A stretch of DNA of 25,657 nucleotides from Larix sibirica (taxonomy: Eukaryota > Streptophyta > Pinopsida > Pinales > Pinaceae), in contig NWUY0300009546.1 of assembly GCA_004151065.3 (NCBI GenBank), positions 11,539 through 37,195 of the forward strand, in the 5' to 3' direction. Positions within the stretch are counted from its first letter, which is position 1. Each line of letters opens with the position of its first letter. The notes below the pieces were generated by a model. It worked only from the letters and a program-made list of their open reading frames with translations, made no database searches and was not told where the DNA came from. Both the position numbers and the translations under genes were made by a program. Below, in pieces: positions 1 to 9,872 of this stretch.

Positions 1-185
1 CCCAATGACTAGGATGTTATGAATGCCCAAGGAAACGATAAAATTGAGGCCAAAAAACAAAGCATATATTTCTACTAAGTTATTAATGGCTCTTCCCAAG
101 ACTCATTGATAGGCTAGAACCATGTTTCCTCCAAGATCCAGGAGGATCCCACCCGCACCTACCGTCCCATATGATTTCTAGTCCA

Positions 186-340
186 TTATAGAATGGAAAT
201 TACATTCTTTAGGTATCAAAACATGAACAAATGAAATCAAGTACATACAAATGCTACAATTACAAATGTACAAGTGCATACTACACTTATAATGTTAAAA
301 TTACATTTGTAATGTGCATTTCATTTCTTTCCATTTATAA
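186..340. repeat. Imperfect inverted repeat (possible MITE or hairpin)
   Basis: The segment 249-270 pairs with the reverse complement of 302-321 over about 20 bases with two small indels. The core is ATTACAAATGTA opposite TACATTTGTAAT. Outer blocks also match in the same order: a TTATA..ATGGAAA block near 186-199 pairs with 332-344, and an AATGAAAT block near 231 pairs with 318-326. The left arm holds extra bases between blocks. This could be a decayed foldback transposon; no clear terminal target duplication was found. It could also be chance in AT-rich DNA. Confidence 0.35.
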
Positions 341-419
341 AAGAATCCTCAAACTTTGACTTTTTCCCTTCTTCTTCTTTAACTTCTTTCCATCTCTCCA
401 AAGAAATACCCATGGTAAC

Positions 420-1500
420 TATGAGTTGAATGACAAGAAAATAGAGTTCTTAGAAGAAAGTAGTTCCTTTTTTGAATCAAATGCATCAATTTTATGATGC
501 CTTTTTCTTCCACCTAGAGGAGCATTAGCTACCACGACAAGCCTCAAGGAGGAACATCGTATATCCATATATTCTATTTTATCCATTGAAAAAGGAATGG
601 ATTCCCCAATCAATTACACTTGTAGGTTTTGATTTACCTCATTATGATCAACGTCAGTATTCGAACTCGATTTCTCTAGAAAATTCCATTCCTTTGGTTT
701 TGCTTTGCTTTCTTTTTTCTTGAGACATGAGCTCAAGCATGGGAACAAGTAGCTTGTAAATGTACTAGAAGATGGCATATCTTGCATCTAAATGCCGCGT
801 TCACATAATCTAAGACTCATGTGTATTTAAATTCTTCCATGTGAGAATCATTTTGTCTAGAAGATCCTTAATAAGGTTAATCTCAACACAAAGGTGTGCA
901 TAAAGCTGTGATAACTCTCTCAAAATCAGATTTTATGAAGTGTCCAAAGCATTCCCAATATACTAAAAAAAATGATATATACCATAAATTTAATGGCAGA
1001 TTGGTAAAGTGAACCCAAACTAGCATTTTCTAGTAATTGGCATAGTGTTAGGATCAAAATTAGGGAACCAAGGAGTTGTATAAGTCTCGCACTTCCCCAA
1101 AACCAAGGACCCTCCTCAAATACCTGTTGATAATACCCTCCTCAAATATATGTCGATAATCAACATGATCATGAAATTGAACAATAAAAAACTGAGAGAT
1201 CTCGCATTTCTTTGTCCAAGTTGAGTGAATCTAATTAAACAATGTTGATGTAGGGGGTTAATACCCAGTAAATATGTTGATAACTGAATTTTTTACATAT
1301 GGTGAATGTAGATGGTTTACCATTGGCGATGTGATATCCACCATCGACATCTCTTCAACATGCTCCACTATATAAGAAATATGACTAAGAGAAGGCTTTG
1401 AAGCATTTGGATTGGTAGTGTTTCTTTTGACCGCATCTTTAAATAATACAAGTTTGGAAGTTGAATCATCCTTGAACCCACAACTCCTCCATATAATCAC
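420..1500 (-). pseudogene. LINE ORF1 (gag-like, DUF4283) relic
   Basis: Read on the minus strand from 1500 downward, this is a broken gag-like ORF1 of a plant L1-type LINE. Such proteins bind the element RNA. An open stretch at 1500-1258 holds SPYVKNSVINIFTGY. It is followed, after a stop, by a TSTLFN..IHSTW block and by FFIVQFHDHVDYRHIFEEG (about 1190-1135). In shifted frames come EEGPWFWGSARL, PWFPNFDPNT, VWVHFTNLPLNLW (about 1020-980), FGHFIKSD and AHLCVEINLIKDLLDKMIL (about 885-830). This is the usual block order of the DUF4283 domain. The piece at 613-419 probably belongs to the C-terminal part, though that is less sure. Frames are broken by point stops, by a one-base insertion near 899 and by a 26-bp tandem duplication at 1109-1160. 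It cannot be functional. No matching ORF2 follows downstream. Confidence 0.7.
1109..1160. repeat. 26-bp tandem duplication inside LINE ORF1 relic
   Basis: Two copies (1109-1134 and 1135-1160) share ACCCTCCTCAAATA followed by a variant of TGTTGATAAT. The unit length is not a multiple of three. It duplicates the IFEEG codons of the relic and shifts the frame just before the PWFWG block. Confidence 0.75.
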
Positions 1501-2504
1501 AACACCAAATTGATGATGAAATCATTGCCTCTATTGTAGACAAACAATATAATTTGATCCTCAAGTTGTTTACTCTCATACATTAAATACGATTGATCCA
1601 TGTATTTGTCTTATATGCACTCCAATTTTTTCTTTTGATCAAACACACAATCTACATAATGCACCCACAAGTGGATGATTTTCTCGAAAAGGAATCTAAC
1701 TATAATCTAAACTTCTTCCTTCCTTCCTTAAAAATCACCAAACACCTTGCTTACATAAATTTCATTAAACACTTTACTTGCAAACATTTATTCAAACACA
1801 TGGCATGTATCTGAAATATGTTGACATTGACCGTGTATATACATTTTGTCCAATAAATACTGAGCATTGTTAATACTTTGGCCAAACACGTGCAACATGC
1901 TTCTTGAAATGCCAAATCACGATACCCCACAACTACCAAGAAAAGTGTCAATAGACCATTTCTCTTACTTCTTATGCAAAGTGTAATAAACAATTTCTCT
2001 TACTTATTTGCATAAGAGTCCTCTTATAAGTGGGTGGCATGTAAGAGTTATATATCCATGCTCATGGAAACTATTTCACACCTCGGAACTTTAAAAGGTT
2101 TTACCATCAAGATAACGACTTGGAGCATTAACTTGCCTTTTACTTAAAATGCTAAAGTTATTATTATTATTTTGATTTAGTTTTCAAAACAAGTACATAG
2201 GATCATGTAGTTTTTATTTTAAACATGAAGGAAGTTCCATTGATTAAGGTTATGCTTTAATCCTTAGAAATTTTGGGAAAATAGACGAACCCGTTATCCA
2301 CCTACTTCACTACTTGGATTCTAGAAACTAATTTTTTATAATTTCTAGGAGTTTGTATCCATTTTTGGTGCTCTAAACAAGCTTATATTAAGTATGCCCA
2401 CATTTTTAAAAAATATTCTTTGGATAAAAACACCTGTGCAACTTTTTCCTTACCCAATCAATTCCTCCGTATTTATGCTTCTATTTGATTTTCTCGGCTC
2501 ATCC
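1501..2504. other. Gene-free spacer
   Basis: AT-rich DNA between two minus-strand LINE relics. The short open frames here (for example 1593-1814 and 1751-1993) have no recognisable motif and overlap each other on opposite strands. Part of the stretch just above 1500 could be the 5' leader of the ORF1 relic, but nothing in it proves this. Confidence 0.5.
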
Positions 2505-3839
2505 TTTTTTTTTTAAATTCGAAAAAAAATGTAACTTGTCATTATTAAAATCAAAGTTACATAAAATAGTCTTACATATAGACATGATTCATCATCTAAC
2601 AAGAAATACAATAGTTTCTGCATTCCAACCTATAAAATAATGCAGATAAAACTGAGCCTCAAATAGCTGAGCATCTAATCAAGACCAAATCATATCAAAA
2701 CAAAGCTAAAGACAGCCAGCATCACCACCATCCTAAAATACAGAGTGATCAAAAAACAAAATAAGAACCGGAATCTATGAGCCCATCCTCGTATAATTCG
2801 TCATAATGCAATAACCCATCCATGATACCAAGATCACGTTTTGAGAGCGCATCAACTTCCATATTTAAAGATCTATAAATATGGGAAATGGAGACATAAC
2901 CAAAAGAGTTTTTCATCTCCACAATATTTTTCATCCAATGATCCAACGTTAAATTCTGCAAATGAGAAAGACCATTGCTCTAGTCCACGATAATCTTTGA
3001 GTCCCCCATAAGCTAAATCTCCATAATTCCTCTAATATTTGCAAACCAAAACAGACCCTATAGAGCAATCAATTCAACTTGCGTATTTGTTCCCTTACCA
3101 ACTTTCATCCATAGATGAATGCAATGACAATCCTTTAATTTAATCACCATACCAGCCCCACATAATCCTTTTTTTGCGGCCCCATCAAAAAATCCAACTG
3201 CAACATTCTCATTTAAAATTGGCATGATTGGATTCTTCAAAACTTTGGCTTTTACCCCAACAGAATATTCTCGAAACGAACTTAATATCTTTAAAGAAGT
3301 AGCCCGGGAAAAAGGAGTTGTATCCTGAAAGATCATTCTGTTGTGAGCTTTCCATAATTCCCAGCACACAAAAAGTGGAAGGGATCTAAGGTAACATAAC
3401 TATTTAGCCCAAGACCCGAAGCAATCCCCAAAGTTTTCATAGTTCCAATCAAACTGAACCATTAATGCGTTAGTAACATCATTCCATACAGATTGATAAA
3501 AGGAACACTGCCCAAAGAAATGACACATATTTTCCCTTGAGACTTTGCATAACACACAAAAACTTGGACCACAGAAACCCCTGCACTGTAGATTATCCCA
3601 AACTAAAATTTTAATCTTTAAAACTAACCAGGAAAAACATTTAATTTCCAGAGGAGTTCGCCCACTTCAAAGGAGTTTAAACCACAAATCAGTCTCCAGA
3701 TCTTGAAAATGTTCGAGAGCAATGTTGTATGCAAGCTTGGTAGTGGCTTCACCACAAGTAATGTTTTTCTCCCAAACGACTGAGTCCTCAGCATTTTGAA
3801 TTGTAATACCAGTATTGTTTCTTTGCTATTCCCCCTAAT
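2505..3839 (-). mobile_element. 5'-truncated L1-type LINE (3' third)
   Basis: Minus-strand LINE fragment with the zf-RVT and RNase H parts of ORF2, then about 230 bp of untranslated tail. It ends in a ten-base A run (T run on plus, 2505-2514). The 5' end is cut near 3839, where the LINE-like reading frame stops making sense; the reverse transcriptase and endonuclease are missing. 5' truncation is the usual result of target-primed reverse transcription. I could not find a convincing target-site duplication, so the exact ends are approximate. Confidence 0.75.
2749..3825 (-). pseudogene. LINE ORF2 C-terminus: zf-RVT and RNase H
   Basis: One continuous minus-strand frame with five internal stops and no frameshift. 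The N-terminal half is the reverse-transcriptase zinc-binding domain (zf-RVT), with PLEIKCFSWLVLK, WDNLQCRGFCGP, CVLCK and MCHFFGQCSFYQSVW. After the linker CWELWKAHNRMIF comes an RNase H fold. The first Asp is in FFDGA, the Glu in NTQVELIAL, the second Asp in MGDSKIIVD and the last Asp in MEVDALSK, so all four expected acidic positions survive. The internal stops lie at 3667-3669, 3400-3402, 3058-3060, 3013-3015 and 2980-2982. Three of them fall where family members carry tryptophan. It ends at a stop at 2749. Dead copy; RNase H would have removed RNA from the cDNA hybrid. Confidence 0.8.
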
Positions 3840-5190
3840 TGATTAAGTGATATAGATTGGGATATGAGTACTGATATTTTAAAACCTTTATTGTAGCATT
3901 TCTTATTTTTTTTAGATTAAGTGTTTTGTGTTTGAACAGAAGTTTGCATTGCCTGGTTTTTACACATCGAAATTGTAGAGATGGAGTCATAGTGAATTTG
4001 TAATGGTTTTGGTTTTACAAATCAATATACCAAGCATGGAAACCAAATTAAAAACAAATATATCATTTTTTATATTGCATCTATATGGGAGATTTAATCT
4101 TATTAGTTGGTTTATAAACTGTAGAGATTACAATTTATTTTTCACTAAGACTACATGTTGATGAGATAGGCATGCCATAGACCATTGTCTATGGATCAAT
4201 GGTGGCGATGATGATGGATGTGAGGAGTGTGGACCTAGTAGTAATGGTTACCTTGGTGGTATAAATTGCCTAAGAAAATGAGTCTTAAGTTCATAAAATG
4301 TCAAAAAAAGATAAAGGAGAATAAAAAAGAAAATTCTTTAATGAGAAACCAAGTTGAATATTGCAAAACAACTAAGGACAATATGAGCAACTTCACTGAC
4401 TTTGTGTTACGACTTCAAAAAGATTTTTCTCTAATACATGTAGATTTCTACAAAGATGTGTTCGAAATTAAATAAGTCTTTGATGGAGCAATGACACTAC
4501 AACACACCAACTTGAAGAATGGTTAGACTATGCCTGAAAGTGTTATAAATGTTTAGATAATTTGTTCTTCCAACAACAAGACTTTATGACAACCCCCTCA
4601 TGCCTACCTCACAAGCAAAAAAAAATTGATTAGATAGTTACCATCAACTATAGGAAAGACAACGACAAAACAATCATATAAGATATCAAAGAATTGCTTA
4701 AAGACTCCAATAGAAACTTCGATGATGTAATGGAGGTGGCTCAAATGCAAGCTATCTATCTTTAAAAGAATAAATTGTTTTATATCATATGTTGATATGA
4801 TGTCCTTATTGAATAGTTCACACATGGAAAAGATACTTCCCAAAGAAGCTACCATGCAGAAACAAACATGTTGTTAAAAACTACATTGAAGCACCAACAA
4901 ACTAAAAAATAGCTCTCTATGTGCCTTTCTCTAAGATAAATAAAGGGTATAAGGAACTCCAACATGGATTGCATATAATCTACACACCATTTGAAAATTA
5001 TGATTTCCTATTTATTTTGAGTTAGAAAATAAATTTAATGTGTAGAAAGATTATGTGGAAGAACAAAGAGATGAAAATAATTAAATGTTTAACTAATCAA
5101 AGAAAAGAAAGAGTTAAGGAAGTTGAATCACTTCAATTATCTAATTCTATTTCGTATAAATTTGTGAATTTATCTAGAAGAAAGGTTCTT
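3840..5190. other. Unassigned AT-rich region
   Basis: No gene I can name. The longest plus-strand frame is 4266-4475 (about 69 residues), lysine-rich, with no known motif. Scattered coding-like phrases between 4480 and 4860 are broken by many stops and may be an old retroelement remnant, but I cannot assign a family. A small perfect hairpin lies at 4175-4194: an 8-bp stem (CCATAGAC / GTCTATGG) around a CATT loop. Confidence 0.4.
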
Positions 5191-5394
5191 AAGTTTGCCA
5201 AACAAGCTATATTGTAACTAAGATTGAGGCATTATAAATCAAATTTAATTTAATAAAAATAGAGTTGTGTTTTAATACAAGCTATCTTATTTAAGTTTGA
5301 CAAACAAGCTATCTTGTAACTAAGATTGAGGCATTATAAAGAAAATTTAATTTAATAAAAATGGAATTGTGTTTTAATACAAGCTATCTTATTT
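5191..5394. repeat. 102-bp tandem duplication
   Basis: Two head-to-tail copies, 5191-5292 and 5293-5394. Both begin AAGTTTG, share AACAAGCTAT and TTGTAACTAAGATTGAGG, and end in AAGCTATCTTATTTA. Only a handful of substitutions separate them, so the duplication is fairly recent. No open reading frame spans it. Confidence 0.9.
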
Positions 5395-6450
5395 AATGTA
5401 GGATGTCTTTGGTTGTACTCTCTATATGTTATCAAACTCTTTAGGTGTGCTTACTCTTATATATATATGTGTGTGTGTATTTCATGTTAACTTGGTTTTG
5501 ATATAGGTAAAGAATTAGGTTGTGCAGTTAGTGTGCATCTTTAATTGGAATTTGATCTTGTATGAGTTGAAGTTTATCATCTAACCTTGGTTTCAAATTG
5601 ATCTATTCTTGTGTTTTATTTCCTTTTTTCTTTTAACTGCTCTTAGTACTAGGATTTAATTTTTACATTTTAGTTTTTGCAGTTTACAACGAAAAACTAC
5701 GTAAAAATTACAAACCCTTAAATTGAATTTGGCATTGTTGCAAACAAGAGGGTACTCAAATAAATAGTGGGAATCACATTTTGAGGATTTTATCATGGTG
5801 GACACATGTGCATTGGCAACAGTCAAAATATTGCATCAAAAGGTACCTTTATCTCTCAGTATCTACATCGTATTTAAAGATGGATGTGCAGAAGAAGGTG
5901 ACAAAAACACATAGAATCCCATACAATCATGAGGAATGTAACATTGAATCCTCACACATCCACAAACTAATAAATTGATATCTATGAATTTCTAAGAATG
6001 TTGGAAGTACCATTCGTTCATTAATTTGAAAATAAAAAACTTATCAATATTCACTACCAATAAAGTCAACAATTCAACCATAGTAAAGAAACATAAAGAT
6101 CATTGATAGACAAAAAAAATGGATGGGAAATATCATTTTAACCATCTTCAATAGTATTTCCTCCTCAATGAACCTAATTTAAAGGAAAAACATAAATGCG
6201 ACTTAGTATATCTTAGTAAACCTTATGTAAATTGTAAGCCGATAAGGAACAACAATAGAAGTTTCCACTAAATAATGGTGTTAATTGCCCTCAAACATTT
6301 CAATGATTTTTTTAAAGTCAGAAATGTGGGGAAGAGGAAGAAGATAAATGCACTAGTGAAAAAAAATAGACACATATGCAAGAATGGTGTTACTGTATGT
6401 ACAATTGGTTAAGCTTGCATAGGCTAACTAATCCACATATGCTAGACTAG
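5395..6450. other. Gene-free AT-rich spacer with TA/TG microsatellite
   Basis: Contains a compound (TA)5(TG)5 microsatellite at about 5458-5478. The small frame at 5781-5978 has no recognisable domain. I see no RNA gene or promoter here. Confidence 0.5.
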
Positions 6451-6454
6451 TACA

Positions 6455-6645
6455 CCTTGTTGCTTTGTTGGCATATCATCAACTTTTGAGCTATGAATTT
6501 CCAAGTTTGTTATAAATAAACTTGATTTCCTCTTGTGAGAAACAATATAACGATATGCAATTATATTGTTGTTTTATTTCTTATGTTGAGACTCATTTAT
6601 TATTTAGGTTAATCATAAATTTCTACATGGTATAAGAATGAGAGC
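6455..6645 (+). mobile_element. Possible copia-type LTR end and primer-binding site
   Basis: At 6628-6645 the sequence TGGTATAAGAATGAGAGC resembles the initiator-Met-tRNA primer-binding site of Ty1/copia elements (commonly TGGTATCAGAGC), with a few extra bases. It sits directly after TTCTACA, a plausible LTR end (..CA at 6626-6627). Upstream is a TATA-like TTATAAATAA near 6511 and a TGTTG near 6459 that could be the LTR start. No second LTR, gag or pol could be recognised downstream, so this would be a fragment or a non-autonomous remnant. Weak assignment. Confidence 0.3.
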
Positions 6646-8060
6646 TTACTACCCTACATTTTTTCTTGCGTGAGCGTTTTCAACTCTGTTTTCTTACCAT
6701 CTTGGTTTTTGGCTCTTTATTTCTTGTTGGGGTCTTCATATATAATCGTTTAAAATGGTGGAGTTGGTATGTGCCTTGTGTTTTATGGGAAAAATGGGGT
6801 GAATCTATTCTTAGTTTGCATTTCCACCAACATGTTTTTTTTACATGTGAAGGAGTTTATTTTTTAATCTCTTTGGCATATTGTTTGTTTGTAAATATAT
6901 TGTATTGTAAAGAGGTTAGTGGCTATGTTTGTGCCATAACTCTTCACTAGAGTCTCCATTTTTCATCTCTTCTTAGGAATTGTGAAGAGTATTCCACTCT
7001 CTTTCCAAAGAGTGGTTGCACACCATGATAATTTGCCGCTATGAGATTGTTTCTTTTTGCATGGGTTGGTTAAATATTTGTTGATTCCTAACTTTTACAT
7101 GGGTACTTAACATGGTTTTGTTTGTCAAGACCAATATCAAAGATCATTGTCCATACTGGCTTTATTTATGGTACCTCTAATTCTGCACCTTTGAATAGTG
7201 GATTGTGGGTCATTCATTTAGATAGTCTTAGAGTGTTACTAGGTGTTTACCTCCATGACCAGCGTTGTTTTGAAATCACTTGAAGCTAGCCACTTTGGAG
7301 TGTTTCTTGCTTAGGTTGTTTGGCATTAGTGCTGCCCTTACCTTTTATCTCCATAGTTTTGCCATCATGGGTGACATCCATTACCATCATCTTGTCCAAG
7401 GAATTCAACGTTGTTTGGGGGGATGGTGCACAATGCTTCCTTGGGTGATTGTTTATGATTCATCATTTTGAATAAGATTAACCCTCTTTAGAGCGATCCT
7501 TGTACACAACACCAATCCTAATTTGACTTGGTGGTTGCAGTGTTTAGCAACCCATGCAATCCGACGAGATGGATTGTGTCCACATGTACACTCATTTTGT
7601 GTTGTTTTTCTCTATTAAACACGAGTACCTAATTAAGCCTTTTGTACCGAGAGTCATTTTAGAGGATTAGTTTATTTTGGGGGGTGATGTGCATTTAATT
7701 TTCACTACCTCAAGAGTTTGAAATTTGCAGCTTAAAGTCCTTACATTACATGTGCATTTGATAGCATTGCTAGTTTGAGATAATTAAGCTCTCTTTAGAG
7801 TTTTGACCATACTTTCTGTTTGACCCTTTAGTCTTAGTAAGCCTCATGCTCTAGCCATTCAACACATCTATGTGATATCTCCTTGAATTTTAGCTTTTGT
7901 GATCTTTCATCATTGCCTGATTGTCTCCCTTCTTGATGCATGCAAATCTTTATTGTTTTGATCCTAGCCTACCTCATCTGATTCTCTAACATGGCTAATG
8001 CTTCTTCCCCTTTTCGAATTAGTGCTCCATGATTGAATGGTCGGGGGTTATGCCATCAAA
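6646..8060. other. Unassigned T-rich region
   Basis: A long stretch with no coding sequence I can support. Open frames at 6666-6950 and 7280-7471 have hydrophobic, low-information translations and no motif. If the preceding primer-binding site is real, this could be the internal part of a decayed or non-autonomous LTR element, but no gag or pol motif supports that. Confidence 0.4.
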
Positions 8061-8142
8061 TTTTTTGTTAGGGGTTATGTCGGGTTCGAACCTATGAGTT
8101 TCTGCTTGGGTAGAAACAACGCTGTATCCACTGACTAGATGC
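8060..8142 (-). mobile_element. SINE-like pol III head (A box and B box)
   Basis: On the minus strand, TAGTCAGTGG (8129-8138) fits a pol III A box and GGTTCGAACCC (8082-8092) is a perfect B box, 36 bases apart. The flanks do not fold into a tRNA: the arms around the B box do not pair. That spacing and lack of fold is typical of a tRNA-derived SINE head. A short A run follows near 8061-8066. No target duplication was found, so the element boundary is a guess. Confidence 0.4.
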
Positions 8143-8218
8143 ATTATTATAGTCTGTTGATTAATTTTATTGCATTTTTATTATATAGGATAGTAAATGG
8201 CATACTTTAGACAATAAG

Positions 8219-8274
8219 GTGGACATGCCCGAGATTTATCAGGCATGACTAGAGCTCATGTGAGCTTTGCCCAG
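8219..8274 (+). pseudogene. Truncated tRNA-Ser(AGA) relic
   Basis: Starts like a plant tRNA-Ser (GTGGACATGCCCGAG) and keeps an anticodon arm with stem CATGA (8244-8248), loop CTAGAGC and stem TCATG, giving anticodon AGA at 8251-8253. The variable arm is present (GAGCTTTGCCC), but the T arm and the acceptor 3' strand are missing after about 8274. The D arm is also altered. It cannot make a tRNA. It resembles the tRNA-Ser about 550 bp downstream. Confidence 0.75.
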
Positions 8275-8360
8275 CTGTTGTGGTTTTTGTCATTTTTCAT
8301 ATGCAGATTGTTTATATATAACATGGCCTTTCACACTGTGCAGCGTCATTGCTAGTTTCA

Positions 8361-8500
8361 ACTTTGCTGACTAGATTGATTGGATCGTGTTTGTTATACT
8401 TCCCAGCCTAAATGGCTTGCTGGCTAGATTGACTATATCGTGTTTACTAAAGTTTCTATCCGGTTTCTAACTAGATTGATTATAAAACCACAGCCTGGTA
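8361..8500. repeat. ~50-bp triple repeat upstream of tRNA-Thr
   Basis: Three diverged units share CTAGATTGA (8371, 8424 and 8471; spacing 53 and 47 bases); the first two also share ATCGTGTTT, and cytosine-rich patches follow. The last unit runs into TATAAAA at 8481-8487, 14 to 20 bases upstream of the tRNA-Thr. A TATA-like element just upstream is common in plant tRNA genes, so the repeat may include the 5' control region. Confidence 0.55.
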
Positions 8501-8574
8501 GCTTTCATAGCTCAGTTGGTTAGAGCACCCGTTTAGTAAGCGGGAGGTCATGAGTTCAACTCTCATTGAAAGCA
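8501..8574 (+). tRNA. tRNA-Thr (anticodon AGT)
   Basis: A full cloverleaf of 74 bases. The acceptor GCTTTCA (8501-8507) pairs with TGAAAGC (8567-8573), and the discriminator is A8574. The D arm is GCTC..GAGC. The anticodon stem CCCGT (8528-8532) pairs with GCGGG, and loop TTAGTAA gives AGT at 8535-8537. The T stem ATGAG pairs with CTCAT around loop TTCAACT. The internal A box and B box are intact, and no intron is present. Upstream, TATAAAA at 8481 is a typical plant aid to pol III initiation. The first T run of four or more downstream is at 8607-8611, the likely terminator. It reads ACN threonine codons and is probably functional. Confidence 0.95.
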
Positions 8575-8775
8575 TTTACACATAAAGATGAACCTATTGT
8601 TGTATATTTTTGTTTTTGTTATATTTTATTTTTAGCTTGAGGCTGAACTCCTGTAATACGTTCAGTAGTCATAAGCGGGAAAAAGGTTAGCCAGAGCTGA
8701 TCATGTTCTGCCCACTGTTTGGTTAATTTATTGGTGTAGTTTCTTTAAATCATTGGCAAAAGCCACTTAAACAAG

Positions 8776-8847
8776 GTGGACGTGCCGGAGTGGTTATCGG
8801 GCATGACTTGAAATCATGTGGGCTTTGCCCGCGCAGGTTCGAATCCT
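8776..8847 (+). pseudogene. tRNA-Ser(TGA) lacking its 3' end
   Basis: A plant tRNA-Ser from the first base to the T loop. The acceptor 5' strand is GTGGACG (8776-8782), the anticodon stem CATGA/TCATG surrounds loop CTTGAAA, anticodon TGA is at 8809-8811, the long variable arm is GGGCTTTGCCC, and the T stem and loop are GCAGG TTCGAAT CCT. At 8847 the gene stops: the last two T-stem bases and the whole acceptor 3' strand (CGTCCAC) are absent. They have been removed by a 26-bp deletion relative to the copy at 9108-9156. Both pol III boxes remain and CAA lies just upstream, so transcription is possible, but the product cannot form an acceptor stem. Confidence 0.9.
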
Positions 8848-9407
8848 AGAGACGTCAATGTATTTTGCCCTAGCTGGCAAGACAAAGGGTTTTATAGTCT
8901 TTTTCTTTTGGATTAGGAACATAGGACATGAACTTTGCTGGAGTTGCAATTAATATGCATTTATTTTTGTACAAATGAACATGTGATAATCCTATGTAAA
9001 GCGTGTTTGGGAATAGTTATATGTAGTTACGCATATGTAGTTATATGAGTGGAGCTCGTTATAATTCAAAACACTAATAGTCATTCATACTACATAGTAA
9101 TAGTTTACAGGTTCGAATCCTGCCGTCCACGTTTTAGAGTTTCTCTCAGAGAGGTCAATGTATTTTGCCCTAGCTGGCAAGACAAAGGGTTTTATAGTCT
9201 TTTTCTTTTGGATTAGGAATATAGGACATGAACTTTGCTGCAGTTGCAATTAATATGCATTTATTTTTGTACAAATGAACATGTGATAATCCTATGTAAA
9301 GCGTGTTTGGGAATGGTTATATGTAGTTACGCATATGTAGTTATATGAGTGGAGCTCGTTATAATTCAAAACACTAATGGTCATTCATACTACATAGTAA
9401 TAGTTTA
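8848..9407. repeat. 300-bp tandem duplication carrying a tRNA 3' end
   Basis: Copy 1 starts within the tRNA-Ser and runs to about 9107. Copy 2 runs from 9108 to about 9407. Equivalent points, for example GTCAATGTATTTTG at 8854 and 9154, are exactly 300 bases apart. Across the 254 bases from that point I count four substitutions, about 98% identity, so the event is recent. Copy 2 keeps the intact tRNA 3' end; copy 1 has lost 26 bases there. Confidence 0.95.
9108..9135 (+). pseudogene. Orphan tRNA-Ser 3' fragment with pol III terminator
   Basis: CAGG, T loop TTCGAAT, CCTGC, acceptor CGTCCAC (9124-9130) and discriminator G9131, followed at once by TTTT (9132-9135). This is exactly the part missing from the tRNA-Ser at 8776. 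The bases upstream are the end of duplication copy 1, so no 5' half is attached here. Confidence 0.9.
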
Positions 9408-9872
9408 TAATATTATTGAACCTCGAGATGAAGAGAGGTCAACACCAATTATAAAGGCACACTTATTTTTAGATAGTTTATGCTGAGAACACAATGAAAA
9501 TTGCTAGTCTTTCGATCATTCTCCTACAATCTTTTCCTCGACATCTCCTATGGAAACCCGCTTTAATCAATATTCCTCCATATATGATGAAGCATGAGCC
9601 TTTGATATGTGTAACTAAAATTGAGTTTCATGTTTGTAATGATGAGCGATTGCTAGTAATTACATCAATTGATACTTAATGAATAAAAAGTGTCCCACTA
9701 TAAGTAAAATACCTTGTAGGAGTGAGGTGTGACCACTTATGAACACTTCAGTATGATACTCAGTGTAGCTTGGTCGATGTAGTAATGGCAATGCTTCTAG
9801 GGTTTACAGTATCAAGGTGCTCCTAACGAGTTATGGGCTCATGATTAGGTGCATTTATTGGGGGCTTCAAGG
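9408..9872. other. Spacer and probable 5' leader of LINE
   Basis: No recognisable gene. A 61-codon plus frame at 9494-9679 has no domain I know. The last part, about 9760-9872, may be the 5' untranslated leader of the LINE whose ORF1 seems to start at 9873, but there is no clear left boundary. Confidence 0.4.

Noticed and set aside
4266-4475. Small lysine-rich protein gene.
   Set aside because: Lysine content is expected from A-rich DNA, and nothing recognisable flanks it. Described only as an open frame in the spacer.
6666-6950. Small hydrophobic protein that could be a membrane peptide.
   Set aside because: The hydrophobicity follows from T-rich DNA on this strand. No start context, neighbour or motif supports a gene.
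8776-9131. tRNA-Ser with a very long intron or an insertion inside the T arm.
   Set aside because: Plant tRNA introns sit next to the anticodon. The 254-base stretch from 8854 has a 98% copy right after the 3' fragment, so tandem duplication plus deletion explains it.
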